Positions 54,572 through 64,000 of a stretch of DNA of 64,000 bases are shown one piece after another (the first letter of the stretch is position 1; every line of letters starts with the position of its first letter). This stretch comes from Kordiimonadales bacterium. GTDB taxonomy: Bacteria; Pseudomonadota; Alphaproteobacteria; Sphingomonadales; Kordiimonadaceae. The translations under genes and the position numbers were made by a program. The notes under the pieces are model-generated. The model searched no databases. It saw only the letters and a program-made list of their open reading frames with translations, and was not told the DNA's origin. Location: contig WFTS01000089.1 in assembly GCA_015485385.1 (NCBI GenBank), forward strand, positions 1-64,000. The letters are read 5' to 3'.

Positions 54572-55257
54572 GGCCTTTCCTCACGCCGCTGTTTTGCCCG
54601 CCGTGACAACCATTCAGAGGCCGCGAGACTAAGAAGAGCCGGAATGAGACATAAAAGTGCAAGCCGTGCCGCAGCATCTTCACCGCCGGGGGCTTGCGCA
54701 GCGCTGTAAAGTGCAAGTGGCAGGGTTTGGGTTAGGCCGGGGATATTAGCTGCGAAGGTGATGGTGGCACCAAATTCACCAATGGCCCGTGCGAAACCAA
54801 GCACCGAGCCTGAGAGGGTACCTGTATAGGCCAAAGGCAAACTGATACGCTTGAACCTTGTCCAGCCGCCCACACCTAATGTGGCTGCTACATCTCTGTA
54901 GGCTGTGGGTTCGGCTTCAAAGGCTTGGCGGATACTGCGTACCATCAAGGGAAAAGCCATCACTCCGCTGGCGATTGCTGCTCCTTGCCACTTAAAGGCA
55001 GGGCTGAGACCAATGTTAGCCAACCATGCGCCAAGCCCGCCGGTTGGGGCTAAAGTGATCAGTAGCAAATATCCAACAACAACAGGCGGCACAACAAGGG
55101 GAATATGGATAAGTGTATCAACTAAAATTTTGCCGCGAAACTCACTGTGCGCCAGCCAATATGCCACAGCGATTGCAAACGGCAGGGCAACTGCCGTTGC
55201 CGTTAATGCAACTTTTAAACTTAGGCTTAGGGCCTCGATTTCGACAAGGCTAAGCAT
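54568..55257 (-). CDS. modB: Molybdate ABC transporter permease
   Basis: A 229-residue inner-membrane permease with five to six hydrophobic segments and the EAA loop (EFGATITFAANIPGLTQTLPLALY). It is coupled to modC at its 3' end and overlaps the metC stop at its 5' end by one base. The periplasmic molybdate-binding protein gene modA is missing from its usual place upstream. Confidence 0.9.
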   Translation of the reverse strand: MLSLVEIEALSLSLKVALTATAVALPFAIAVAYWLAHSEFRGKILVDTLIHIPLVVPPVVVGYLLLITLAPTGGLGAWLANIGLSPAFKWQGAAIASGVMAFPLMVRSIRQAFEAEPTAYRDVAATLGVGGWTRFKRISLPLAYTGTLSGSVLGFARAIGEFGATITFAANIPGLTQTLPLALYSAAQAPGGEDAAARLALLCLIPALLSLAASEWLSRRAKQRREERP

Positions 55258-56441
55258 CAGCCCTCCAGATGAGCGCTATAGCGTTTCAGAGCTGTATCAA
55301 GGTCTGTGATCAAGTCATCTGCGTCTTCAAGTCCGATATGCAAACGGAGCAAAGGACCGCTTGATGTCCACTGCGTTGCCGTGCGGCAAGTCCGTGGGTC
55401 GCTTGGTGTAATCAGACTTTCATAGCCGCCCCAACTGAAGCCCATTTTAAACAGTTCCATGTCATCGACCAAAACGGCGGTATCTGCATAGTCACCGCGC
55501 TTGAGTGTGACCGAAAACAAGCCGCAAGAGCCCGCAAAGTCGCGAGCCCATATCGCGTGGCCGGGGCAGTTTTCAAACGCCGGGTGTAATATTTGATCAA
55601 TCTCAGCATGGTCTGCAAGCCACGCTGCAATTTTCAGGGCGCTTTCTTCATGCTGCTTTAGGCGTACCCCTAGTGTTCTGAGGCCCCTCAGAGCAAGGGC
55701 AGCATCATCAGGGGAAACCGTTTGGCCCAACTGAAAAGCTGTGTGTTGCAATTTTTTGAACGTGCGTTTGTTCGCCGTGGCACTGCCCATCATAATATCC
55801 GAATGGCCGCCAATATATTTGGTGACAGCATGGACGCTGATATCTGCCCCCATATCTAATGGGTTCAAAAGTAAAGGCGTAGCCCATGTGTTGTCGGTGA
55901 TTACATAAGCGCCAATGTCTTTTGCCGCCGCAATGATTGCAGGTAAATCTTGAACTTCAAAGGTCAGCGATCCGGGCGTTTCTGTTACAACAACTGTTGT
56001 GTTGGATTTAAACAGGTTTTTAATGTCGGCGCCGACTAGCGGGTCATAATAGCTGGTTTCAACACCCATTGTTTTTAAAAATCCATCCGCAAATCCGCGT
56101 GTTGGCTGATAGGCGCTGTCCGTGATTAATATATGGTCGCCAGATTTTACACAGGCTAAAATCGCACCAGTAACAGCCGCGATACCACTTGGGTAAAGCG
56201 TTGTGCCTTCCCCGTGCTCTAGTCCTGTTATGGCATCTGCAAGCGCCCAGTGTGTTGGGGTGCCCTTACGGCCATAAAATAGTTTTTGCGCTGCAGGATT
56301 TTTTGAGCGTTCAAGCATTTCACTATAGCTGGAAAATAAACAGGTTGAGGCTCGGTAAATCGGCGGATTTACGATCCCGTGGGTCCATTCTTTTTTGCGG
56401 CCAGCGGTAACAAGCTCGGTATCGATTTGTTTTTTTGCCAT
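55257..56441 (-). CDS. metC: Cystathionine beta-lyase
   Basis: A 394-residue PLP enzyme of the Cys/Met metabolism family, cleaving cystathionine to homocysteine, ammonia and pyruvate. The Schiff-base Lys lies in SVHAVTKYIGGHSDIMMG near residue 211. Other family members (CGS, MGL) are possible, but the overall length and N-terminal KEWTHGIVNPPIYRAST favour metC. It lies 35 bp after sseA and shares one base with modB. No SAM riboswitch is recognised upstream. Confidence 0.85.
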   Translation of the reverse strand: MAKKQIDTELVTAGRKKEWTHGIVNPPIYRASTCLFSSYSEMLERSKNPAAQKLFYGRKGTPTHWALADAITGLEHGEGTTLYPSGIAAVTGAILACVKSGDHILITDSAYQPTRGFADGFLKTMGVETSYYDPLVGADIKNLFKSNTTVVVTETPGSLTFEVQDLPAIIAAAKDIGAYVITDNTWATPLLLNPLDMGADISVHAVTKYIGGHSDIMMGSATANKRTFKKLQHTAFQLGQTVSPDDAALALRGLRTLGVRLKQHEESALKIAAWLADHAEIDQILHPAFENCPGHAIWARDFAGSCGLFSVTLKRGDYADTAVLVDDMELFKMGFSWGGYESLITPSDPRTCRTATQWTSSGPLLRLHIGLEDADDLITDLDTALKRYSAHLEG

Positions 56442-56476
56442 GGTATTCTCGTCGGTTTCAAAGGGTATTATCGCGG

Positions 56477-57319
56477 TTATGCGGTTTCAATCGGCAGCGC
56501 TTGATCTGCTCCCCATTCGCTCCATGAACCATCATAAATTGGGGTGTTCCAATAGCCTAACTGCGCGAACGCCAGTGCGATGCAACAGGCCGTAACGCCA
56601 GAGCCACAACTAGCAGCGATTGGGGCGCTTGGATCAATCCCTGCGTCCATAAGGGTCGCTTCAAGCCCGGCGTTGGTCATCAGGGTGCCGTCAAGTGCAT
56701 ATAAATCGGCATAAGGTAAGTTTAGCGCACCGGGGATATGGCCTGCCCGCAGACCGGGGCGCGGCTCTGCCGCCTTGCCTGCGAAACGTCCTGGGGCACG
56801 GGCATCAATGATCAGGCGGTTTTTCTCGCTCAAATTGGATAGAACATCCTCTTTCGTGAAATATAGCGCCGGGTTATAGCGTGCTTTATAGGTTGCCTTT
56901 TTGATCTGGGGCGCCCCCGTTTCAACCGGACGCTTTTGGGCTTTCCATTTTTGGAAACCACCGTTTAAGACATAGACATTCTTGTGTCCCATGATCCGGA
57001 ACATCCACCAACCCCTAGCAGCCGTGCGGAAATCGCTGTTATCATAAATGATAATTTTGCTGTTGTTTGAGACACCAAGCGCTGCCACTGCCGCAGAAAA
57101 ATCAGCTTCGTTGGGCAGTGTTTGGGGTTGCTCTGATGTTGGGTCTGTGATTTTTTCAAAATCAAAGCGACGCGCCCCGGGTATATGGGCCGCTGCAAAT
57201 TCTGTGTCTGCATCCCGCCCACTGGCGGGTAGGTGCATACTTGCGTCTAAAATAACCAAGCCGTTGCGTGTTAAATTATTGGCAAGCCAATCTGTGCTTT
57301 TGAGGGGGGAATTTGCCAT
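56477..57319 (-). CDS. sseA: 3-mercaptopyruvate sulfurtransferase
   Basis: A 280-residue two-rhodanese-domain sulfurtransferase moving sulfur from mercaptopyruvate to thiols. The active-site Cys is in AASCGSGVTACC near residue 240, and the CGSGVTA loop indicates mercaptopyruvate rather than thiosulfate preference. ATG 57319 is used because it starts with a typical MANSPLKSTDWL; an upstream frame adds 23 atypical residues. Directly upstream of metC, it forms a sulfur-metabolism pair. Confidence 0.88.
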   Translation of the reverse strand: MANSPLKSTDWLANNLTRNGLVILDASMHLPASGRDADTEFAAAHIPGARRFDFEKITDPTSEQPQTLPNEADFSAAVAALGVSNNSKIIIYDNSDFRTAARGWWMFRIMGHKNVYVLNGGFQKWKAQKRPVETGAPQIKKATYKARYNPALYFTKEDVLSNLSEKNRLIIDARAPGRFAGKAAEPRPGLRAGHIPGALNLPYADLYALDGTLMTNAGLEATLMDAGIDPSAPIAASCGSGVTACCIALAFAQLGYWNTPIYDGSWSEWGADQALPIETA

Positions 57320-57485
57320 CTGAAATCCAGTGCTTATGGTTTGTTTCCAGCAGTTTAGGCTTGGGCGCAGAAAGTTACAATGCACCAAATTTGCACGGGG
57401 TGATAAATCGAATTGAACAGCCGTTTTTTATGTGGGCACAAACGCAGTCTACCGATGAAACGGGATCCGCGTATGATTTTCATAT

Positions 57486-57510
57486 GAAAAAGGGCGCCAA
57501 AAGGCACCCT
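57486..57510 (-). terminator. Intrinsic terminator of hspQ
   Basis: On the minus strand GGGTGCC-TTTT-GGCGCCC (one G-T pair) is followed by a T run. It lies 35 bp after the hspQ stop. A second hairpin, CCTTGT-TAG-ACAAGG (57518-57532), precedes it. Confidence 0.75.
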
Positions 57511-57544
57511 TGATCATCCTTGTTAGACAAGGAAGGGGGAGGGG

Positions 57545-57871
57545 TTAATTCATAATAACGCGACTTGCGATATCGCCGCTGCTTCGTGTACGAAATAGCC
57601 TGTTCATCAAAGGGTGCTCGAAACTCTCGGTTTCACGGCATGGCATCAGGTTTTCTTCCGCCACATAGGTTGTGTGTTTTTCTCCATCTACCAGAATATG
57701 GTACCATGGCCGGTTTTTAGGAGGGTGCGTCTCTGCCATAACCTCATACCATTCTGGGGATTGGCTGAAGGTCGCATCTACATCAAAAATCAGGCCTCTG
57801 TATCCAAATCTGCGGTGGCGAACCACTTGTCCGGGGCCAAATTGGGCTATTTGCGTGTGTATTTTTGACAT
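57545..57871 (-). CDS. hspQ: Heat-shock protein HspQ
   Basis: A 108-residue HspQ/YccV protein, a Lon adaptor that binds hemimethylated DNA in E. coli. The family start FGPGQVVRHRRFGYRGLIFDVDATF and the RPWYHILVDGEKHTTYVAEENL segment are clear. GGAGAAAGAC precedes the ATG. A terminator follows, so it is probably a single-gene unit. Confidence 0.92.
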   Translation of the reverse strand: MSKIHTQIAQFGPGQVVRHRRFGYRGLIFDVDATFSQSPEWYEVMAETHPPKNRPWYHILVDGEKHTTYVAEENLMPCRETESFEHPLMNRLFRTRSSGDIASRVIMN

Positions 57872-58162
57872 TGTCTTTCTCCTTGTCTGTCGATCTGGTT
57901 ACACCTCAATCCATCGACAGGATTTTCTTCTAAAATCCCAAAACCATTTCTTGGTTTATGCCCTTTATCTTACAAGACGTGCCTTAACATTTGCTGAACG
58001 AAAATAACAATTTCGTTAATGTTTGAGTAATTATATTTCATATACTTGGGAATTTTTATGGGGACTTTCAAGGGTTTGGGGCGCTCTGCGGATTTGTTTT
58101 GACAAGCGTTAGCCAAGCGCGCATAGCCTTAAAGAAGGCCAAGAGAAAACAGAGATAGAAGC

Positions 58163-58627
58163 ATGAGCAAAGAAATTTATCAGGGATTAGAACAGCTTGG
58201 GAAACAAGGCAAAGCCCCCACTTCTCCGGAGGAGGCCGTTCTGGAATATGTGCCAAACCCACGCGCGGGCACCAATTATTTAGTGCGCTTTACGTGTCCG
58301 GAATTTACAAGCCTTTGCCCCGTTACCGGCCAACCTGATTTTGCGCATTTGATGCTGGATTATGTGCCGGGCGATACGCTGGTGGAAAGCAAGAGCTTAA
58401 AGCTGTTTTTACAGTCTTTCCGCAATCATGCTGCGTTCCATGAAGATTGCACGGTTGGTATTGCAGAAAGGCTTGTTGCCGAGATGAAACCAAAATGGCT
58501 TCGCTTTGCTGGATACTGGTATCCACGCGGAGGTATTCCGATCGACGTTTTTTTTCAGACAGGTCAAGCCCCCGAGGATGTCTGGGTGCCAGACCAAGCC
58601 GTACCAAATTATCGGGGCAGGGGGTAA
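58163..58627 (+). CDS. queF: 7-cyano-7-deazaguanine reductase
   Basis: NADPH-dependent reduction of preQ0 to preQ1 in queuosine synthesis. A 154-residue short (unimodular) QueF with catalytic Cys52 and Asp59 in [11 protein letters not shown], the [14 protein letters not shown] segment and FHEDC. No preQ1 riboswitch is recognised in the 291-bp upstream spacer. Other queuosine genes are not in the window. Confidence 0.95.
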   Translation: MSKEIYQGLEQLGKQGKAPTSPEEAVLEYVPNPRAGTNYLVRFTCPEFTSLCPVTGQPDFAHLMLDYVPGDTLVESKSLKLFLQSFRNHAAFHEDCTVGIAERLVAEMKPKWLRFAGYWYPRGGIPIDVFFQTGQAPEDVWVPDQAVPNYRGRG

Positions 58628-58677
58628 GGCGATCTGCCAACAGCCCGTCGCTTGGCCAACTTGCGATTTTTTGAAGC

Positions 58678-58907
58678 TGTCATGCCGGGCTTGACCCGGG
58701 ATACATGTTTAACATCCAGCGTTACGCTACAGATGGCCCCCGCATCAAGTGCGGGGTGACAATTTCTGCATGCGGGGTTGCAAGGATTCTGCTTACGGCG
58801 TGACAATTTGTCTACTACGGCGTGACAGCTTTTCTACCTACAGCGTGACAAGTTTTATGCGTGCAGGATGACAGCTTTTCTGGCTACGGTGTGACAGTTT
58901 TTCTGCC
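58678..58907. repeat. REP-like element plus tandem GTGACA repeats
   Basis: Two hairpins lie at the start: CCGGG-CTTGA-CCCGG (58685-58699) and CCCCGCA-TCAAG-TGCGGGG (58738-58756). They are followed by about six degenerate units of 22-24 bp with core GCGTGACANTTTTCT (near 58750, 58795, 58816, 58839, 58861 and 58885). The layout recalls the repeat region at 24.4 kb. No gene is present in this stretch between queF and ivd. Confidence 0.8.
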
Positions 58908-58921
58908 TTTGATTTGCGGCC

Positions 58922-60088
58922 CTACGATGTTTCGTTGAACAGCTCACGACCGATTAACATGCGGCGAATTTCATTCGTACCCGCACCGATTTCATACAGT
59001 TTGGCATCGCGCCACAGGCGGCCCGGCGCATATTCGTTGACATAGCCGTTGCCCCCCAATGCTTGAATGGCTTCCCCCGCCATTTTTGTGGCGTTTTCAG
59101 ACGCGTAAAGGATGCATGCTGCGGCGTCTTTCCGTGTGGTTTCCCCTCGGTCACACGCGGCAGCGACCGCGTAAACATACGCCCGCGCCGATCCCCACGC
59201 TGTATACATATCAGCGACTTTTCCCTGCATTAGTTGGAAGGTGCCGATGGCTTTGCCGAATTGTTTGCGCTCATGCACATAGGGGATCACCGTATCCAAG
59301 CAAGCCCGCATAATGCCCAGCGGCCCACCCGATAAAACGACGCGTTCATAATCAAGGCCAGACATTAAAATTTTGGCGCCGTCGCCTTCGTTTCCGACCA
59401 AATTTTCAAACGGCACAAAGCAATCTTCAAACACCAGTTCACACGTGTTAGAGCCGCGCATTCCAAGTTTATCAAGCTTTTGCGCTGTCGAGAAACCGGC
59501 CATGCCTTTTTCTACTAAGAAGGCTGACATGCCCTTAGAACCCCCGTCAGGTGTGGTTTTGGCATAGACCAACAACACATCCGCATCAGGGCCATTGGTG
59601 ATCCACATTTTGTTGCCGTTCAGCTTGTAGCCCGTTGCGTGCTTATCTGCCCGAAGGCGCATGGAAACCACATCCGAACCAGCCCCCGGCTCAGACATTG
59701 CTAACGCCCCCACAAATTCGCCAGAAATAAGTTTAGGTAAAAACCGGGATTTTTGCTCTGCACTTGCATTTTTATTGATCTGATTGATGCAAAGATTTGA
59801 GTGCGCTCCGTAACTTAGGCCCACCGAGGCCGAGGCGCGGCTGATTTCTTCCATCGCGATCACATGCGCTAAATATCCCATGTTTGAGCCGCCATATTCT
59901 TCGGATGCGGTCATGCCGAGCAGGCCAAGCGCCCCCATTTTTTGCCATAAATCGGCTGGGAACTGATTGGTTTCGTCAACCTCACTGGCGCGCGGGGCGA
60001 TTTCATCATGAGCAAAACGAGAGGCCATTTCGCGCAGCATTTCAATCTCTTCAGAGTGGTTGAAGGTTAAGTGTGGAAATTCAAACAT
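58922..60088 (-). CDS. ivd: Isovaleryl-CoA dehydrogenase
   Basis: A 388-residue acyl-CoA dehydrogenase oxidising isovaleryl-CoA to 3-methylcrotonyl-CoA in leucine breakdown. The catalytic Glu lies in the [13 protein letters not shown] segment near residue 243, as in isovaleryl-CoA dehydrogenases, rather than the C-terminal Glu of most relatives. FAD-contact segments [14 protein letters not shown] and [12 protein letters not shown] are present. It is the last of the leucine genes on the minus strand, 35 bp after mccA. Confidence 0.93.
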   Translation of the reverse strand: MFEFPHLTFNHSEEIEMLREMASRFAHDEIAPRASEVDETNQFPADLWQKMGALGLLGMTASEEYGGSNMGYLAHVIAMEEISRASASVGLSYGAHSNLCINQINKNASAEQKSRFLPKLISGEFVGALAMSEPGAGSDVVSMRLRADKHATGYKLNGNKMWITNGPDADVLLVYAKTTPDGGSKGMSAFLVEKGMAGFSTAQKLDKLGMRGSNTCELVFEDCFVPFENLVGNEGDGAKILMSGLDYERVVLSGGPLGIMRACLDTVIPYVHERKQFGKAIGTFQLMQGKVADMYTAWGSARAYVYAVAAACDRGETTRKDAAACILYASENATKMAGEAIQALGGNGYVNEYAPGRLWRDAKLYEIGAGTNEIRRMLIGRELFNETS

Positions 60089-60123
60089 TATTATCGCCCT
60101 TTAAGTTTTTGTTTTTATTATAT

Positions 60124-62121
60124 TTATTCTATTGTAAGCAACGCGGCGCCACCGCTGACTTGATCCCCAACTTTAAGCGAAAGCCCGGCGACACAGCCGT
60201 CTTTAGGGGCTGTGATTGTCTGCTCCATTTTCATGGCTTCCATCACCAAAAGGGGGGCCCCTTTTTCCACCAAATCACCGTTTTTAACTTTTACATCAAG
60301 AATTTTTCCCGGCATCGGCGCGGTCAGAGTGCCGGGTCCGTCACTGTCCTCATCGGCCCCACTTTCGCGTGAATGACGTTTTAAAAATACGGTCCGGTTT
60401 TCTTGCACAAGTGTGACACTTTGCACATCGGCGCTGAAGAAATATCGGCTACGCAATCCCGCCTGTGTGAGCGTTAAAACGCCGTCCTCAGAACTGACAT
60501 TTTCAGCGTAGAAAGGTTCATCTTCAATGATCGCAGTAAAATCATGACCATCTTCGATCACCTCAACGGTAAGGAACGCGCCACTTTCCGTAGTGAACCA
60601 CAGTTTTTCAGTGGCAGTTAAATTCACTCTGAAATTATCTACCTGCTGCCAAGGGTCGGATGCGGAGTAGCGATTTTGTCGCGAAGCAACGATGGCAAAA
60701 GCCGCTAGAGCGTATTCTTTTGGTGTTTTCACAGTTTCTTGCAGCAATTCAGCGCTATGTTCTTCGATGAAACCCGTATGAACGCTGCCTTTTTTAAAGG
60801 CCGGGTGCGATAAAATACGAAAAAGAAAGTCACGGTTTGTCACAAGCCCTGTCACAGGGGTTTCGGATACTAGATTTGTAAGCGCATTGATGGCTTGTTC
60901 GCGGTCTTCGCCCCATGCGATAAGCTTGCCGATCATTGGGTCATAGTGGATGCTCACGCTGTCTCCAGCGCGAACGCCAGCGTCAATGCGGCCACCAGCA
61001 ACGGTTTCAGCGAATGGATCAAAGTGTCCGATAGTGCCGGTTTGCGGCATAAAGTCGTTTTCGGGGTCTTCAGCATAAAGCCGTACTTCTACGGCGTGTC
61101 CTTGCATATATGCTTCAAGCTCGTCTTGCGCAAGCGGGAGCGGTTTGCCCTCGGCTACCATGATTTGCCATTCAACCAAGTCTTGCCCTGTGATCAATTC
61201 TGTTACGGGATGCTCTACTTGGAGGCGGGTATTCATTTCCATGAAATAATAGGGGGCGTTTGCTAACCCCTTTGAAATATCAACGATAAATTCGACCGTT
61301 CCGGCCCCGACATAGCTGATTGCTTCGGCAGCTCGTACGGCGGCCAAGCCCATTTCGCGGCGCATTTCGGCTGACAGTCCGGGGGCAGGGGCTTCTTCAA
61401 CCACTTTTTGGTGGCGGCGCTGCAGGGAACAGTCGCGCTCAAAAAGATGCACAACGTTGCCGTCCATATCACCAAAAACTTGAATTTCGATATGGCGCGG
61501 AACCTCAAGAAGCTTTTCAATCAATAGCTTAGGGTTCCCAAAGGCGTTTTCACCTTCACGGCGTGCGGCCTCAATAGCGGGGCCGATTTCGCTTGTTTTA
61601 TAAACTTTACGCATGCCTTTTCCGCCGCCGCCAGCGACGGCTTTAATCAATACCGGCAAGCCGATTTTTTTTGCTTCAGCGGTTAAGGTTTCCAGCGATT
61701 GGTCGTCGCCGTGGTATCCCGGGACCACCGGCACATCAGCATCGATCATCAGTTGTTTGGCCGAGCCTTTAAGCGCCATCGCACGCATACTTTCACCGGA
61801 TGGGCCGATAAATATGAGGTCGCCTTTAGTGCAAGCCTCTGAAAATTCAGGGTTTTCTGACAAGAAGCCATATCCGGGATGAACCGCATCTGCGCCAGTT
61901 TGTTTTGCGGCAGCTATGATTTTGTCGGCAACAAGATAACTTTCACTGGCTGCTGCCGGGCCAATATGAACGGCCTCATCGGCCATCTCAACATGCAAAG
62001 CATCTCGGTCAGCATCTGAAAAAACAGCGACGGTTTTAATCCCGAGCCGCTGGCAAGTTGCGATCACCCGGCACGCGATTTCGCCTCGGTTCGCAATAAG
62101 TATTTTCCGAATGTGGCTCAT
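60124..62121 (-). CDS. mccA: Methylcrotonyl-CoA carboxylase, biotin carboxylase/BCCP subunit
   Basis: A 665-residue alpha subunit that carboxylates biotin and passes it to the beta subunit. The biotin carboxylase half (about 1-450) has the Gly-rich AVAGGGGKGMRKV loop near residue 160 and the FMEMNTRLQVEHPVTE segment; the biotinyl domain has VMEAMKMEQ with the biotinylated Lys near 632. It overlaps the hydratase gene by four bases and belongs to mccB, with ivd downstream, so methylcrotonyl-CoA is the expected substrate rather than propionyl-CoA. Confidence 0.9.
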   Translation of the reverse strand: MSHIRKILIANRGEIACRVIATCQRLGIKTVAVFSDADRDALHVEMADEAVHIGPAAASESYLVADKIIAAAKQTGADAVHPGYGFLSENPEFSEACTKGDLIFIGPSGESMRAMALKGSAKQLMIDADVPVVPGYHGDDQSLETLTAEAKKIGLPVLIKAVAGGGGKGMRKVYKTSEIGPAIEAARREGENAFGNPKLLIEKLLEVPRHIEIQVFGDMDGNVVHLFERDCSLQRRHQKVVEEAPAPGLSAEMRREMGLAAVRAAEAISYVGAGTVEFIVDISKGLANAPYYFMEMNTRLQVEHPVTELITGQDLVEWQIMVAEGKPLPLAQDELEAYMQGHAVEVRLYAEDPENDFMPQTGTIGHFDPFAETVAGGRIDAGVRAGDSVSIHYDPMIGKLIAWGEDREQAINALTNLVSETPVTGLVTNRDFLFRILSHPAFKKGSVHTGFIEEHSAELLQETVKTPKEYALAAFAIVASRQNRYSASDPWQQVDNFRVNLTATEKLWFTTESGAFLTVEVIEDGHDFTAIIEDEPFYAENVSSEDGVLTLTQAGLRSRYFFSADVQSVTLVQENRTVFLKRHSRESGADEDSDGPGTLTAPMPGKILDVKVKNGDLVEKGAPLLVMEAMKMEQTITAPKDGCVAGLSLKVGDQVSGGAALLTIE

Positions 62122-62912
62122 GATTTGGCGTCCCAGCTTGGTTTGCGCTTCTCTAAAAACGCAGTCACCCCCTCTATGCCGTCAGCGCTTGCCCGGCGCT
62201 CGGCGATATGTTTTGCGGTCTTAGTGCGTAGGTCGTCGGTGATATCCTTATCGGCAACTGCGGCAATCAATGCTTTGGCGTCACTGTGTGCAGACGGCGC
62301 TCCTGCGCTTAGGTTTTTTAGGAAAACATGCGCCAAACTGAACGCTTCTTGCAGCGATGGCGCGGTTTCACTCACTAAGCCAATACGGCGTGCTTCTGCG
62401 GCATTAAAGCGCTCGGCGGTTAAAAAATAACGCCGTGCTGCACGAGCCCCAATAGCTGCGATAACATAGGGCGAAATTGTCGCTGGGGTTAGGCCAAGCC
62501 GGACTTCAGAGAGTGCAAATTTGGCATTTTCAACGGCGATTGCCATATCGCAGCACGCCACAAGACCAACACCGCCGCCAATGGCTGCTCCGTTCACGAT
62601 GGCAAGGGTTGGTTTAGGGCAATTATTGACAGTATTGAGCATCTCAGATAGCCGCATGGCATCTCGCATATTTTGCTCTGGTGTATAGCGCGCGGCGGCC
62701 TTCATCCAATTAAGGTCAGCACCAGCAGAGAAGCTTTTGCCAGACCCGGTCAGAACAATTGCACGCACACAATCGTTTTTACCAAGATCACTGAAAGCAG
62801 TGTTCAGCTCCCAGATAAGATCGTCATTAAAGGCATTATGAACATCGGCGCGCATCAAGGTAACGGTTGCTGTTCCGCAGTCATCAATCACTGTTTTTAA
62901 GGTATCAACCAT
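62118..62912 (-). CDS. Enoyl-CoA hydratase, probable methylglutaconyl-CoA hydratase
   Basis: A 264-residue crotonase-family protein. The oxyanion-hole segments SGKSFSAGADLNWMK near 53 and GGGVGLVACCDMAIA near 112 are intact. Its place between mccB and mccA matches methylglutaconyl-CoA hydratase of leucine degradation (liuC/auh). It overlaps mccA by four bases and lies nine bases after mccB. Confidence 0.88.
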   Translation of the reverse strand: MVDTLKTVIDDCGTATVTLMRADVHNAFNDDLIWELNTAFSDLGKNDCVRAIVLTGSGKSFSAGADLNWMKAAARYTPEQNMRDAMRLSEMLNTVNNCPKPTLAIVNGAAIGGGVGLVACCDMAIAVENAKFALSEVRLGLTPATISPYVIAAIGARAARRYFLTAERFNAAEARRIGLVSETAPSLQEAFSLAHVFLKNLSAGAPSAHSDAKALIAAVADKDITDDLRTKTAKHIAERRASADGIEGVTAFLEKRKPSWDAKS

Positions 62913-62921
62913 AGTTTGGCC

Positions 62922-64000
62922 TTACATTCTAAAGACGCCGAACTTTGTCGGCTTGATAGGAGCATTCATTGAAGCAGAGAGGCCAAGCCCAAGCACACGG
63001 CGGGTATCGGCAGGGTCGATCACCCCATCATCCCAAAGGCGGGCGCTGGCATAATAAGGGTGACCCTGCGTTTCATACATTTCGGTGATCGGCTTGCGGA
63101 AAGCACTTTCGTCTTTCTCTGACCATGCTTCTCCGCGGGCTTCCATGCCGTCGCGTTTGACAGTGGCAAGAACACCAGCCGCTTGTTCGCCGCCCATCAC
63201 GCTAATGCGTGCATTTGGCCACATCCACAGGAAACGCGGGCTATAAGCGCGCCCGCACATGCCGTAATTACCCGCGCCAAAACTGCCACCGATCAGAACC
63301 GTAAATTTGGGCACATTCGCACAGGCAACAGCGGTTACCATCTTAGCCCCATCCCGGGCGATTCCGCCTTGTTCATATTTTTTACCGACCATAAATCCGG
63401 TGATGTTTTGGAGAAAGACAAGCGGGATACCGCGCTGGGCACAAAGTTCTACAAAATGCGCGCCCTTTAAGGCACTTTCAGAGAATAAGACACCATTATT
63501 GGCGACAATCCCTACCGGGAACCCATAGATATGCGCAAAGCCACATACTAGTGTCTCGCCGTAGAATTTTTTGAATTCATCAAATTCACTGCCATCAACA
63601 ATGCGGGCGATAATTTCACGCACATCATAAGGCTGGCGGGTATCTTTAGGGACAAGTCCGTAAATTTCATTTGAGTCATATTTGGGGTCAATTGGATCGC
63701 GTCTTTTCACAGCCCAAGTTTTGTTGCGGTTCAGATTAGAGACAGCTTTTCGAGCAATCGCCAGAGCATGATAATCGTCATTCGCCAGATGATCGACAAC
63801 GCCCGAGATGCGCGCATGAACGTCCCCGCCGCCTAGCTCCTCAGCCGTGACCACTTCGCCGGTTGCAGCTTTAACAAGTGGGGGGCCTGCTAGGAAAATA
63901 GTCGCTTGGTCTTTAACGATGATGCTTTCGTCTGCCATGGCAGGCACATAGGCACCGCCCGCGGTGCAGCTACCCATTACCACGGCGATTTGTGGAATTC
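62922..64000 (-). CDS. mccB: Methylcrotonyl-CoA carboxylase carboxyltransferase subunit (partial)
   Basis: The C-terminal 359 residues of a beta subunit of about 535 residues; the 5' end lies outside the window. The frame runs open to 63998 with [21 protein letters not shown], a strong family match, so the internal GTG at 63983 is not a start. The segment [22 protein letters not shown] and the later [14 protein letters not shown] are methylcrotonyl-CoA carboxylase features. It heads the visible part of the leucine-degradation operon. Confidence 0.93.
   Translation of the reverse strand, partial: IPQIAVVMGSCTAGGAYVPAMADESIIVKDQATIFLAGPPLVKAATGEVVTAEELGGGDVHARISGVVDHLANDDYHALAIARKAVSNLNRNKTWAVKRRDPIDPKYDSNEIYGLVPKDTRQPYDVREIIARIVDGSEFDEFKKFYGETLVCGFAHIYGFPVGIVANNGVLFSESALKGAHFVELCAQRGIPLVFLQNITGFMVGKKYEQGGIARDGAKMVTAVACANVPKFTVLIGGSFGAGNYGMCGRAYSPRFLWMWPNARISVMGGEQAAGVLATVKRDGMEARGEAWSEKDESAFRKPITEMYETQGHPYYASARLWDDGVIDPADTRRVLGLGLSASMNAPIKPTKFGVFRM

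Noticed and set aside
58007-58162. preQ1 riboswitch upstream of queF
   Set aside because: No recognisable preQ1 aptamer sequence; only a short GCCTT-AAAG-AAGGC hairpin is seen.

Overview
This window is chromosomal DNA of a motile, Gram-negative alphaproteobacterium with roughly 50% GC. Supporting signs are flgK/flgL, a DUF2336 protein next to a PAS histidine kinase, the mfd / sdhE / recG neighbourhood, glutathione-dependent formaldehyde oxidation, a bacterial ceramide gene set and a dense cluster of GANTC (CcrM-type) sites. No rRNA is present, so I do not name an order. I see no phage, insertion sequence, integron or CRISPR array.

Layout. 1-1.9 kb: adhC with a rearranged fghA; the first 743 bp fold back on themselves and look like a chimera or inversion. 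2-6.8 kb: CinA-like protein, purU, tRNA-Leu, arginase-like protein, secreted amidase, cold-shock protein. 7.1-16.5 kb: a LexA-like S24 protein divergent from an EAL protein, flgK-flgL, a flavin reductase, DUF2336 and a PAS histidine kinase. 16.5-20.6 kb: nadK, moaA, a small flagellar-rod-like protein, a FrnE/DsbA protein, a tandem repeat array, a structured RNA candidate and an outer-membrane barrel. 20.8-30.2 kb: mfd, REP-like repeats, parDE, sdhE, recG, an unknown small gene and an acyl-CoA carboxyltransferase.

30.5-42.8 kb is the most interesting part: a compact sphingolipid island. One minus-strand operon carries lptF-like, lptG-like, a polysaccharide/lipid flippase and a GNAT-type acyltransferase that fits bacterial ceramide synthase. 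A plus-strand set carries DUF2141, a diacylglycerol-kinase-fold ceramide kinase candidate and a TAM41-like nucleotidyltransferase. A second minus-strand operon carries an acyl-ACP/acyl-AMP ligase, a ceramide-type reductase, an acyl carrier protein and serine palmitoyltransferase. Together they could activate a fatty acid on a dedicated ACP, condense it with serine, reduce and N-acylate it, phosphorylate and possibly nucleotidylate the head group, then flip and export the lipid. The enzymes of the core are well supported by family; the head-group and export steps are inference.

43-64 kb: class V aminotransferase with recX, MocA-like and XdhC molybdenum-cofactor handling, NhaB, a double cold-shock protein with DUF192 and a thioesterase, tRNA-Pro and tRNA-Arg, an MBL-like protein without its metal motif, PepF, modBC without modA downstream of sseA-metC, hspQ, queF, a short-repeat region and the leucine/isovalerate degradation genes mccB-hydratase-mccA-ivd, with mccB cut by the window end.
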